Part shown: positions 54,659-64,000 of the stretch, piece after piece
Layout of the letters: each line of letters begins with the position of its first letter
How positions within the stretch are numbered: the stretch's first letter is position 1
Assembly (NCBI GenBank): GCA_037954665.1
Contig: JBBMOL010000283.1
Location: 310,001-374,000, forward strand
Origin: Laguncularia racemosa
Lineage: Eukaryota; Streptophyta; Magnoliopsida; Myrtales; Combretaceae
Reading direction: 5' to 3'
Length of the DNA: 64,000 nt
Notes under the pieces: generated by a model
Told to the model about the DNA's origin: nothing
The model's input: only the letters and a program-made list of their open reading frames with translations
The model's database searches: none
Made by a program: the position numbers and the translations under genes

Positions 54659-54902
54659 ATTAGCATTATACTTTTTCATGTTTCAAGTATCGAACTCCAA
54701 GTTTCCAATATTAATAAAAATAAAATTTCAGTATTACATCATTAATTAATTGTTGGCCCCTTTATTTTAGCATCTGTGTGATATATGCATCATATTTACA
54801 TACATGCATTCAACTAAGAAAAATGTGCACTAGGTATCAAAGATAACTCCCAAACAACTAAACCCTCCAAGGAGCCCAATCCACACCCGCTCAAAGACCA
54901 AA
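54659..54902 (+). other. E2 spacer between ORF1 and gag
   Basis: This 244-bp AT-rich stretch without coding signal resembles the spliced or untranslated spacer that separates ORF1 from gag in Ogre-type elements. No splice sites can be assigned with confidence. Confidence 0.5.
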
Positions 54903-55200
54903 ATGGCAAACAGTGGAAACAACAACGACAACCACAACAACACCAGTGCCGATACTGCCTCGGACCCTAGGATCGTATCATTGGAACAAACGGTCCAGCA
55001 ATTGGCCTCTCAAGTCCACCTCCTGACTGAGAGTATTGGCCTCCTTCACACCAGCCAACCGACTCAAGAAGAACACTCAGGGGCCAGAAAAGGGAAAGTA
55101 GTAGAGGGCTAGCCTCTAGAGTATGAGGAGATCAATTGCCACCTTAACCTAGCGTTTGAGTATGAACCGAGAGTCAACCTCTATCCAACCTCGGACGACA
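54903..55200 (+). pseudogene. E2 gag, N-terminal part
   Basis: ATG 54903 (MANSGNNNDN) starts an Asn-rich segment followed by a short heptad-like stretch VSLEQTVQQLASQVHLLTES, as usual at the N-terminus of Tat gag. One stop lies at about 55110. It ends at the CGACA target site of V-s3, and the same frame resumes at 56216. Confidence 0.75.
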
Positions 55201-56210
55201 TGATGGGAAAATTTCTGACACTATCAACCTCTTCAAAACCTAATTTGGATGATTAACCAAATTGCTCATATTTTACCTTATGTCTTTATTTCTAATAAAA
55301 TTTGAGAATAATATTATAGGTACAATTATATTTCTCCATGGGATGCCAAAATGTCCTACAACATTAGTTGGACACAGAACATTTTTCAGGATAACAATCA
55401 AAGACCCGCTACGATTGTTCTCTATTCTGAGGCATTGTAACATGAAGATTTATGTTATTTTGTATCTTGTAAATGTTTATTGAACTATTTTGGTTGTATT
55501 TTGGTTTTGGGACACTTTTATTTCTTTGTAACTTTCATTTAGGGTTAGCCGCTTTAAAAGTGGCAAACTTGTAATTTTGAGCACTTTTTAACCCTAGGAG
55601 TAACAAGTATAAATACTTGCTTAAGAGAGGGTTTGAGGGAGCTTATCATTTTGAAGATTAAACACTACATTTCACGTGATAATTAGGGTTCATAACTTAG
55701 TTCCAAACTCTTATTAATTTCAATCCCAAGAGTTGAAATTGTGGCGAGTGCAACATCTTGAAATTGTGAGTTATATCAATTTCATTTTGTTGTGATTTCT
55801 TTTCTTCTCTAGTGTGTCATATCTAGGGTTGAATTGAGATAGTTCTTGGTCAGAAATACATATTGTTATTCACGAATTCTTGTGCTTATTTGAAGTACTT
55901 ATCAATTTGATTCGGATCATCATTGAAGATTACACTTGAAAATGTGTTCTTCTCTATTGGAAAGGGATTCTTATTATTACGGTTTTCTTTTGAATTTGAG
56001 GTTTATTTGCATGGATTATATGAGATTAGGGTGTTGATAGAAGATATTATGATTGTGGTATTCTAATTATATCATTGGATATTTGGATTTCATCATTTTT
56101 TCATTAGGGTTCACGTGAAAATTGCCCTTTGTGGATTCGATTTTGTCTTGACTTGAGATAGTTTTTCTTAAGTCTTTTGATTGTGTTTCTAAGTGGAATT
56201 AGGCACATCA
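55201..56210 (+). mobile_element. V-s3: V-family solo LTR in E2 gag
   Basis: A 1010-bp LTR from TGATGGGAAA to GGCACATCA is flanked by CGACA (55196-55200) and TGACA (56211-56215). The first ~90 bp are diverged, but the remainder is close to V-s1. A TATAAATA box lies in GTATAAATACTTGC near 55608. The gag frame of E2 is continuous when the LTR and one TSD copy are disregarded. Confidence 0.85.
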
Positions 56211-56215
56211 TGACA

Positions 56216-58140
56216 TAAAAAGAGAAATGGAAGATAGAAAAAAGGAGATGGAAAGAAATTTGTTCCAACAACTGATGGACAAAATGAAGACACTAGAGGG
56301 GCCTAACGGTTTTGAGTAGGCAAGGATCACTAGCTTATTAGTATATAGGGAGGAGATGTACCCAAAGAAGTTTAAGACCCCAAAATTTGAAAAATATGAT
56401 GGCATTGGATGCCCCAAGTTGCATACAAGACTGTATGTACAGAAGATGAGCAAGTATGCCCAATATGACCAGCTCAGGATCTAGACCTTCCAAGACAGCC
56501 TCACAGGCCCTGCCTTCGTCTGGCATGCGCACTTGGACTTCAACAAAGTCAACACATGGGAAAGATTCGCTCGGGCATTCTATAATCAATACAAATTCAA
56601 CATTGAGGTTGCCCCTTCGATAATGGACTTAGGAAGTCTCCGAAAGAAACACACTGAGTCTTTTAAAGTGTATGCCCAACGCTAGAGGGCTCAAGGTGCT
56701 AGGGTAGCGACCCCAATTTCTAAAAAGGAGTTGACATTCATCTTTGTCAACACTTTAGATAAGACTTACTTCTTACACTCGGTGGGCTAGGCGTCATCTA
56801 GCTTTGTAGAAGTAGTGGCAATAGGGTGCTGAATCGAGAATGCCATCACATTAGGGTGACTTTAGACAGTGGACCCTCCTAGAATCGCATCATCGTAGAG
56901 GCCCTTAGGAGGTAACAAAGCCAAGGAGTCTATCGTCAACACGGTTAACTTCGGTAGAGTGGATAAGGTTGGGACCCGCATAACATTTTAGATCGCGAAC
57001 GCCTCGATCCAGTAGTCGCCGATGAATCACACCCAAGCTACCAAGGTTTTAAGACAATTCACTCTAATCCCAATCCCGCTCAGCCATGTCTTCACTCGGC
57101 TACGAGCGGATAATTTGATCAGCTTTGAGATCCCAAGTGACCGGTACAAGCCTAGAAATTTTAACTCAAGCCTGAAGTGTGATTATCATATGGGCCAAGA
57201 GGGGCATTCCACAGATAGATGCTGGAGGCTACGAAACAAGATTCAAAATCTGATTGATGCCGGAATAGTGCAATTGGACTTTGTTAACACACCAGCACCC
57301 AATGTCAACACTAATCTACTGCCCAACCATAAGCCCATCGTCAATATGATCACATCCGAAGAGCCAGACTCCAAAGAGTCCCCGAAACAGCAAATAGAAA
57401 TAGTGCAGCGAGAAAGTCACCCACGCCAAGTCCTACATGAAACCCCTAAATCACTGATCAAGAAGAGATGGTTAGTTAGAGACCCAACAATCGGTACCCT
57501 ACGCGAATCACATGGGAGATTTGAGTATCTAGTAAATTACTCTTTCACACCAACTAAGTATGGGCCACCTAATGGATGGGGGCCCGAGTTTAAGAAAGAA
57601 GACAACCCACCAAAGGAAAGGGAGAAGTCCGTGAACATGATTAAATCGGACAAAAAACTGATAATCATAAAGTGCTATGAGGGACAATCTACTGAGGTGT
57701 AGATTCCAAAGAAGAGATATATATTCAATGTCCCAATACCCTCAGAGAGGTATAAGTCGGCACAATTTGACTATTGAGCTCTCGATCAAGGAAGACCCCC
57801 TATCATAGGAGGAATCACCCGTTTTGGGAGAATTTATGACCCTAAGTACAGGATCTCAACCAAAGAGCCGAATACTATGGTAGAGAGAGAGGAAGAAAAG
57901 GGGCTCTTCGCATTCACAAAGATAGTCATGGAACAACTTAATAAGGTTCCAGCCTAGATATTGCTCATGGGCCTCCTCATAACATCCGAGTCTCACGGAG
58001 AAGCACTTTTCAAAGTACTTAACCGGGTCAAGGTACCAGAGGGCATCGCAACAGAGAAATTGAGCCATATGGCAAATTTAATCTTCACCTGGATCAGATA
58101 TCTTTCTCCCCTGAAGAGCTAGGGGAAGACGGAGACTAAC
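56216..58140 (+). pseudogene. E2 gag main part with zinc finger
   Basis: Tat-type gag: KKFKTPKFEKYDGIGCPKLH, DSLTGPAFVWHAHLD, ERFARAFYNQYKFNI, then a degraded part (56690-57020). The finger CDYHMGQEGHSTDRCWRLRNK (a CxxH-G-GH-C type) lies at about 57178-57240. The open stretch 57022-57702 continues to the linker before protease (EALFKVLNRVKVPEGI). At least seven stops are seen. It forms the particle shell of E2. Confidence 0.8.
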
Positions 58141-58142
58141 AT

Positions 58143-58472
58143 ATGAAACCACTATTCATAGTAGTGAAATGCAACGATATAATCGTCTCTAGAGTACTCA
58201 TTGAAAATGGATCTTCTCTCAATGTATGCCTTTTGGCCACCCTTAACCTACTGGGAGTCGATCCAAGCGACATGAAACCAAGCTCCATAGTGGTTAGGGC
58301 CTTCGATGGGTCCAAGAGAGAAATAGTGGGGGAGATTAGCTTGCCAGTAGAGATTGGTCTACAGATGTTCCACGTCTCCTTCCAAGTTCTCGACATTCTA
58401 AGGTCTTTCAATCTACTATTGGGAAGGTCATGGATACATACCGCTGGAGCCATACCCTCAAGTTTACATTAG
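58143..58472 (+). pseudogene. E2 protease
   Basis: A retropepsin-like domain: VSRVLIENGSSLNVC, then VVRAFDGSKREIVGEISLP and FNLLLGRSWIHTAGAIPSSLH. The active site reads IENGSS, with Glu where Tat proteases carry the catalytic Asp, so the enzyme was probably inactive, or it changed after the element died. The local frame is open. Confidence 0.8.
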
Positions 58473-59209
58473 AAGGTCAAGTTCATAGCAAATGGACAGA
58501 TCATCACTGTGTTGGGAGAGCAAGACTATGCCATCTATAAAGAGACCGCCATACCTTACATCAGGGAAGACGGTTCCAAAGACTTCGGTCTCTAAATATT
58601 CAATGAGGTGAACGTGGTAACTAGCAAGGAGGGCCATCAATTTAAGAAGGGACAGTAAAGGACGTTTGGACTAGGGTACGTTCCTACAACCTAGGAAGAG
58701 GTATTAGCAAGAGGTATTAGAGGCAGAAGGAAAGAGAAGCCAAGCAATACTCATATGTGTTTTCTACCCCTCCAACAATCATTCAAGCAAGAAACTACCA
58801 TTCAAGAGCTAAGGATAAGCGAAACTGACGTCAGCAATGAAGGCCCGACCTCTCGCACGTCCGAGCAGCGTTTAACTCTTAACAATTGGTTCTGTTATCC
58901 TATTGATAGCGCTAGGTTAGCTCAAGGATAGGGAATAATTATTGAACAAATTTCTATTGTGATTTTTTTCAGATTCAATAAATTGCAATTCATTCCTTTT
59001 TTGCTTATATATACGTGCTTTCATTTCACTTTACCCACAGATTCCCTACCGTCGAATGTTAGGGACATTTCGCGCAGGTAAGTAATGAAAGCACCAATAT
59101 CGTTTCCAACACTGTTAGGTCAGCCGTTAGAGGCAATGTCCTTGACCACGAAATAATACAAGAAAATTGGTAAAAACATAAACAAAGTGGGATTTCAATT
59201 GACAAGCTA
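58473..59209 (+). other. E2 protease-RT linker
   Basis: This region would be a polyprotein linker but is heavily broken (58560-59200). Its middle (58900-59050) is AT-rich without any readable frame. No separate gene was found. Confidence 0.5.
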
Positions 59210-60210
59210 GTGGAGATAGTAAATCTAGGAAGCATTAAGAAACCTAAAAACCTCAAGATTGGGGCCAATTTGAGTGCTGAGCAAAAATGCGAGATAGTCG
59301 AGCTATTAATTGAATATGCAGATGTATTCACCTGGTCATACGGCGACATGCTAGGACTAGACCAATCAATAGTAGTTCACAAGCTTCCTACAAAGGAAGA
59401 TGTCAAACCTAAAAATAGAAATTGAGAAGATTTAGGCCTAACATCTTACTAAAGATTAAAGAGGAAGTCAAAAAACAAGTAGAAGTAGGATTCATCAAAG
59501 TGTCTGACTATCCGGAATGGGTAGCGAATATAGTCCCCGTTCTAAAAAAGAATGGGAAAGTACGTGTATGCGTAGACTTTCGGGATTTAAACCAAGCTAT
59601 ACTAAAAGATAACTTCCCTCTACCTCACATCGATGTCCTGGTAGACGACACCACAAGAAACCATCTCTTCTCATTTGTGGACGGTTTCTTAGGATATAAT
59701 AAGATAAAAATGGCTAAAGAAGATAAAACTAAAACGACCTTTATCACAACATTGGGAACTTTTTGTTACAAGGTCATGCCTTTTGGTTTGAAAAACGCCG
59801 GGGTAACGTATCAGAGAGCCGTGGTTGCGATACTTCATAATATGATGCATCGAGAAGTCGAAGTATACGTCGACGATATAATAGCCAAGTTTAAGGAAGA
59901 AGAAAGCCATGTGGTTATTCTGAGGAAATTGTTCAAGCGATTGAGAAAGTTTCAACTCAAATTCAATCCAGAAAAGTGCACTTTCGGGGTCGTAATAGGC
60001 AAGTTGTTAGGGTTTGTCATAAGCCGAGAAGGCATTAAAATTGACCCTAGCAAATTAAAGGCTATACTGGAACTACCAACTCTACGTACTATCAAAGAGG
60101 TGAGAGGATTGCTAGGAAGGTTGAATTATATAGCCCGTTTCATCTCACAACTCATAGACAAATGCCGCCCACTATTCTATCTACTAAAAAAGAATGCTGC
60201 AGTAGAATGA
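59210..60210 (+). pseudogene. E2 reverse transcriptase
   Basis: Two open pieces overlap by four bases at 59422-59425 (frameshift). The first has EIVNLGSIKKPKNLKIG and YADVFTWSYGDM. The second has RVCVDFRDLNQAILKDNFPLP, KVMPFGLKNAGVTYQRAV, the YVDD active site at 59866-59877 and the thumb GRLNYIARFISQL. Motif NAGVTYQ and the order of domains fit the Tat lineage. Active-site residues are intact. Confidence 0.85.
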
Positions 60211-60680
60211 GATGATGAATGCGAAGAAGCATTTAGGACAATCAAAGACTATCTCATAAATCCCCCAGTCTTGATAGTTTAGAAACAAGGAAAACCCTTA
60301 TTCTTATACCTTATGATACTCCCTAAATCCATGGGGTGCGTGCTGGGATAGAAAGATGAAGAAGGAAGAGAGCATTCTATATATTATCTAAGCAAGAAAT
60401 TCATAGACGATGAATACAGGTATTCGGAAATAGAGGACTTGTTGTGCTTTGATTTGGGTCATGCACCGATTGAGGCAGTACACTCTTTACTATCCCATCG
60501 AGTTGCTGACAAGACATTATCCTTTGAAGTACTTAGCAGAGAAGCCCATTTTGTTAGGGAGAATCTCTAAATGGCAAATTCTCTTATCAGAATTTGATAT
60601 CACATACATAAATCAAAATTTGATAAAAGGGTAATCTTTAGCCAACCAATTGGCAGAACACCCAATTGACGGAGATCTTT
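60211..60680 (+). pseudogene. E2 first RNase H (degraded)
   Basis: The frame is broken by stops and a frameshift near 60435. EEAFRTIKDYLINPPVL, HSIYYLSKKFIDDEYRYSEIE and a later LTRHYPLKYLAEKPILLGRI, WQILLSEFDITY identify the Ty3 RNase H copy. In Tat elements this first copy is typically degenerate and followed by a second one, as here. Confidence 0.75.
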
Positions 60681-61160
60681 GAGAATCACAAGCCCAATTC
60701 CCTAATGAAAATATATTAACAACAAAGGGTGAACCAGTAGAAGACTGTGGGATAGAACAAAGCCTTAAATGGAAGATGTTCTTTGACGGAGATGCCAATG
60801 TATTTGGTTGTGGGATCGGGGCAGTGTTGATATCATCAGAAGGAACACAATTCCCTTCAGCAACAAGACTCACATTTCCATATACTAATAATATCACGGA
60901 ATATGAGGCATGCATACTCGGCTTCAAAATGGCTTGCCACATGGAAATCCATGAATTAGAAGTATACGGAGATTCTTCACTCATCATATTATAGATAAGG
61001 GGGGAATACAAAACTAAAGATCCTAAATTGGTACCATACCATCAGCTTTTGACAGAGCTAATCAATGAATTCGAAGTAATCACCTTCACATATATCTCTA
61101 GAACTCAGAATCAGTTTGCAGATGCACTTGCCACACTAGCATCTATAATTTAGGTAACAG
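60681..61160 (+). pseudogene. E2 second RNase H (aRNH type)
   Basis: A second RNase H domain: KMFFDGDANVFGCGIGAVL, NITEYEACILGFKMA, LEVYGDSSLIIL and, after a stop at about 60993, FADALATLASI. The D-E-D positions of the catalytic set are present. An additional, archaeal-like RNase H between RNase H and integrase is a hallmark of the Tat/Ogre lineage. Confidence 0.85.
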
Positions 61161-62478
61161 GGGGGCTCGAAGTCCAACCATTGAAAATAGAAATCGAAAA
61201 TCGGCCCGCCTACTATTTGGTAATAAAAAAAGCACAAGATGGTAAGCCTTGGTATTATGATATCAAAACTTTTCTCCAAGAAAGCAAATATCCTGAAATG
61301 GCTAGCAAAAATGACTAAAGAACACTCAGAAGGTTAGCAAGTAATTTCTTATTAAATGGGCCTGTGCTTTATAAAAGATCGCCTAATACCACCTTGTTAA
61401 GATGTGTGGATAGAAACGAAGCGTGTAAATTGATGAAAGAAGTGCATGAAGGAGTATGTGGACCTCACATGAACGGCTACATGTTAGCCTAAAAAATCAT
61501 AAGGATGGGATACTATTAGCTAACCATGGAATCAGATTGTATCAAATATGTCAAGCATTGTCACTTGTGTCAAGTTTATGTAAACCGAATAAATTCCCCG
61601 CCTAAAGAACTTCATTTGTTGTCTACACCATGGCCTTTCTCCATGTGGGGAATTGACATCATTGGCCCAATCACTCCAACAGTGTCCAACAGCTATAGAT
61701 TTATACTGGTAGCCATTGATTACTTCACCAAATGGGTAGAAGCTTCATCATATGTCAGTGTCACAAAAGGGGTAATAGTCCGATACGGAGTTCCTGAGTC
61801 AATTATCACCGACAACGGTACCAACCTCAACAATAAGTCAATGACAAATTTATGTTAACAATTCCATATAAACCATAGAAATTCAACTCCCTACCGACCT
61901 TAGATGAATGGGGCAGTGGAAGAAGCCAACAAGAATGTCAAAAGAATCATCGAAAAGATGACAATCACTTACAAAGATTGTCACGAGATGCTGCCATTCG
62001 CCCTCATGGCTTACAGAACCTCAATTAGAACATATATTGGAGTTACCCCATATTCTCTAGTATATGGTATTGAGGCAGTCCTACCAGTTGAAGTCGAAAT
62101 ACCATCCTTTAGAATTCTATCAAAAGCGCAGTTAGATGAGTTAGATTGGGTAAAGAAGAGGCTCGATCAGTTGAATTTAATCGATGGAAAAAGACTCACT
62201 ATGTTATGTCACGGCCAGTGTTACCAACAAAGAATGGCCCGAGCATTCAAAAAGAAAATGAGACCTTGATGTTTCAAAGAAGGAGATCTAGTGCTAAAGA
62301 AAGTTCTCTCGAATGCTTAAGATCCTAGGGGGAAGTTTACCCCGAACTATGAGGGCCCATACGTTGTAAAGAAGGTATTGTCAGGAGGTGCTCTAATATT
62401 AAATCAAATGAATGGTCCGGAATTGAGAGACCCCATTAATACAGATGCTGTTAAGATGTATATCCTTAGGCAAGAAAA
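61161..62478 (+). pseudogene. E2 integrase
   Basis: A linker leads to the zinc-binding part (KEVHEGVCGPHMNG, VKHCHLCQVY) and the core: SMWGIDIIGPI, ITDNGTNLNN and VEEANKNVKRII (DDE residues). The C-terminal part YEGPYVVKKVLSGGAL is followed by a stop at 62478. About seven stops and at least one frameshift interrupt it. The C-terminus is short with no chromodomain, as expected for Tat. Confidence 0.85.
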
Positions 62479-63215
62479 TTGACATTTTGCCAATGTTTAT
62501 AAATGCCAATATTCAGTACAAATTTCGATGAGTTTAGTTTTCATTTCTTTTACAAGCAAAGTTAATGTCTTTGAATGATCGATGACTCCAACCAATTTTC
62601 ATTAAAACAAACATTCCTAAACACATTACCCATCACTTCACTAATGAATAATGAACATTGAAATGATAATGAATCTCAATAGATTTTGTGACATAATTCT
62701 ACCTACTTTTGAGCATTAAACCTGGTGCATTAATAAGATAATACCACAATCACAAGAGCCATGCTCATAAGAAGGGAAGCGCATCGAGGCCCTCAGCCTT
62801 GTTTTGAAGCAAGAGTAAGCAAAGGAGACGTAAAGCAGCACGAAGATTCGGTTGTTTGGTTGCTATCCATGATAAATTGGTAAGCATCTTAGAATAAATA
62901 ACCATCATTCACATATTATAAGATATCTCTTACCAAATCATTTGACCCGTTCGCTAGAAGCATTTTCAAAAGTTTTAGGTTAGTCAACCTATAATGGGGC
63001 ACTTTCCTAAACATCCTCTCTCAGGGTTAACCCATAGGGGCACCTTTTGAGACATTTCTTCCCTAGGGTCGCAAGTCTAAGAAGACGCTTCCCGCTATAG
63101 GTTAGTTAGCCCATAGAGGGGCATTTTCCTAAACACCCTTTCTCAAGGTTAGCTTATAGGAGCACCTTTCGAGATACCTATTTTTCAGGTTTGCAAGTCT
63201 AAGAAGACACTTCCC
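62479..63215 (+). other. E2 region behind pol, with large imperfect repeats
   Basis: Non-coding. From 62960 to 63215 two ~125-bp imperfect repeats occur, each with a GGTTAGxCxACCxAT-like start, CTTTCTCA/CTCTCTCAGGGTTA and AAGTCTAAGAAGACGCTTCCCGCTAT. They lead into the shorter tandem array. No ORF is supported. Confidence 0.6.
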
Positions 63216-63218
63216 GCT

Positions 63219-63593
63219 ATTGATTAGTTAGCTCATAAGAGCACTTTTCAAATTTATCAATTAGTTAGCTCATAGGAGCACTTTTTGAATCTATCGATTA
63301 GTTAGCTCATAGGAGCACTTTTTAAATTTGTCGATTAGTTAGCTCATGGAGCACTTTTCGAATATATTGATTAGTCAGCTCATAGGAGCACTTTTCAAAT
63401 TTGTCGATTAGTTAGCTCATGGAACACTTTTCGAATCTATTGATTAGTCAACTCATATGAGCACTTTTCGAATCTATTGATTAGTCAGCTCATAGGAGCA
63501 CTTTTTGAATCTATTGATTAGTCAGCTCATAAGAGCACTTTTCAAATTTGTCGATAACTGATTAGTCAGCTCATAAGAGCACTCTTCAAAGGC
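63219..63593 (+). repeat. 37-bp tandem array in E2 tail
   Basis: About ten head-to-tail units of ~37 bp with the core GATTAGTCAGCTCATAGGAG followed by CACTTTTCGAATCTAT. The units vary by single bases and small indels. Such arrays between pol and 3' LTR are typical of Ogre/Tat elements and can seed satellites. Confidence 0.85.
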
Positions 63594-64000
63594 ATTTCTC
63601 CCTAAATAGTCGCTAATCTAGCTGGACGCTTCTGTTGATAGGTGGCCAGCTCATAAGAGCGCTTCCTAAGACAATCTTCCCTTTAAGGTTGCTAATCCGA
63701 TAAGACGCTTCCCATTATCGGCTATTCCACTTACAATAACACACTCTTAAACAATCCATGAGATGTTTCCTATCATCGATTAGACCGCCCATAAAGCACT
63801 TTTCAGGAGGATACATTACTTTAGATTGTTAGGTTATTTAAGACTATTCCTTGAGCAATACCAATCATCACAAAGCACTCATGGGATTATTATCTCATGG
63901 AGCATTTTCCTACTAAAGACCAAATTTCAGATAACCAGCCAAACCGTTGTCCATTTAGTCTAGAGGCCAAAAATGGCGTCTTTCTTATCTTTGTAATTAA
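63594..64000 (+). other. E2 tail, continuing beyond the window
   Basis: Further diverged copies of the GCTCATAAGAGCxCTT and AAGACGCTTCCC blocks continue to about 63800. The rest shows no gene. Neither the PPT nor the 3' LTR of E2 has been reached at 64000. Confidence 0.55.

Overview
The window is nuclear DNA of a flowering plant, probably from a pericentromeric or other heterochromatic region. It is almost entirely nested Ty3/Gypsy (Metaviridae-type) LTR retrotransposons. No intact host gene, rRNA, tRNA or CRISPR array was seen. The evidence is plant-type gag, protease, reverse transcriptase (RT), RNase H and integrase domains, LTRs that start TG and end CA, tRNA primer sites, polypurine tracts (PPT) and 5-bp target-site duplications (TSD). 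All coding regions are broken, so nothing here looks autonomous today. Labels used below: families T, U and V are chromovirus-like with an initiator-Met primer site; family A is known only from solo LTRs; E1 is an Athila-type element; E2 is a Tat/Ogre-type element.

Left block (1-24463). Host element V-1 (+) has its 5' LTR broken by V-0 (-). V-0 itself carries solo LTR A-1 (TSD ATTAC) and a T-family LTR that runs off the left edge. The gag of V-1 is split by V-2 (-, 6124-22259, TSD CCTTC). The 3' LTR of V-2 is split by U-1 (-, 6568-18099). The protease of U-1 is split by T-2 (+, 7709-15717), the most complete element here. The pol of T-2 is split by a V-family solo LTR (TSD GTTCT). This is five levels of nesting. 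A second V solo LTR lies in the 5' LTR of V-2.

Middle (24464-32158). This is older DNA with a transposase-like gene fragment, the gag-protease-only element U-2 (26312-29558), solo LTR V-3 (TSD CACCT) and long stretches with no assignable gene.

Right block (32159-64000). V-4 (+) is cut by E2 (33084/33086 to beyond the right edge). E2 has a 2-kb LTR, an Arg-type primer site, an extra upstream ORF, gag, protease, RT, RNase H, a second RNase H and integrase. E1 (35478-52968, TSD GGGAC) sits in the 5' region of E2. E1 in turn holds solo LTR A-2 (TSD TTTAG) in its 3' LTR, and T-1 (TSD ACTAA) sits inside A-2. A second T LTR (TSD CTTTT) sits in the E1 integrase. The segment between the two opposed T LTRs, about 8.5 kb from 41.4-42.2 to 49.9-50.8 kb, is inverted: the TSDs pair and the E1 integrase and LTR become continuous only when it is flipped back.

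Main points of interest: the LTR-mediated inversion; CG-rich palindromic modules of the type ACACGGCCGTGT shared by LTRs of unrelated lineages; a non-autonomous gag-protease family (U) with a shared deletion junction; and rearrangements at primer-binding sites, including capture of a TRIM-like LTR segment.
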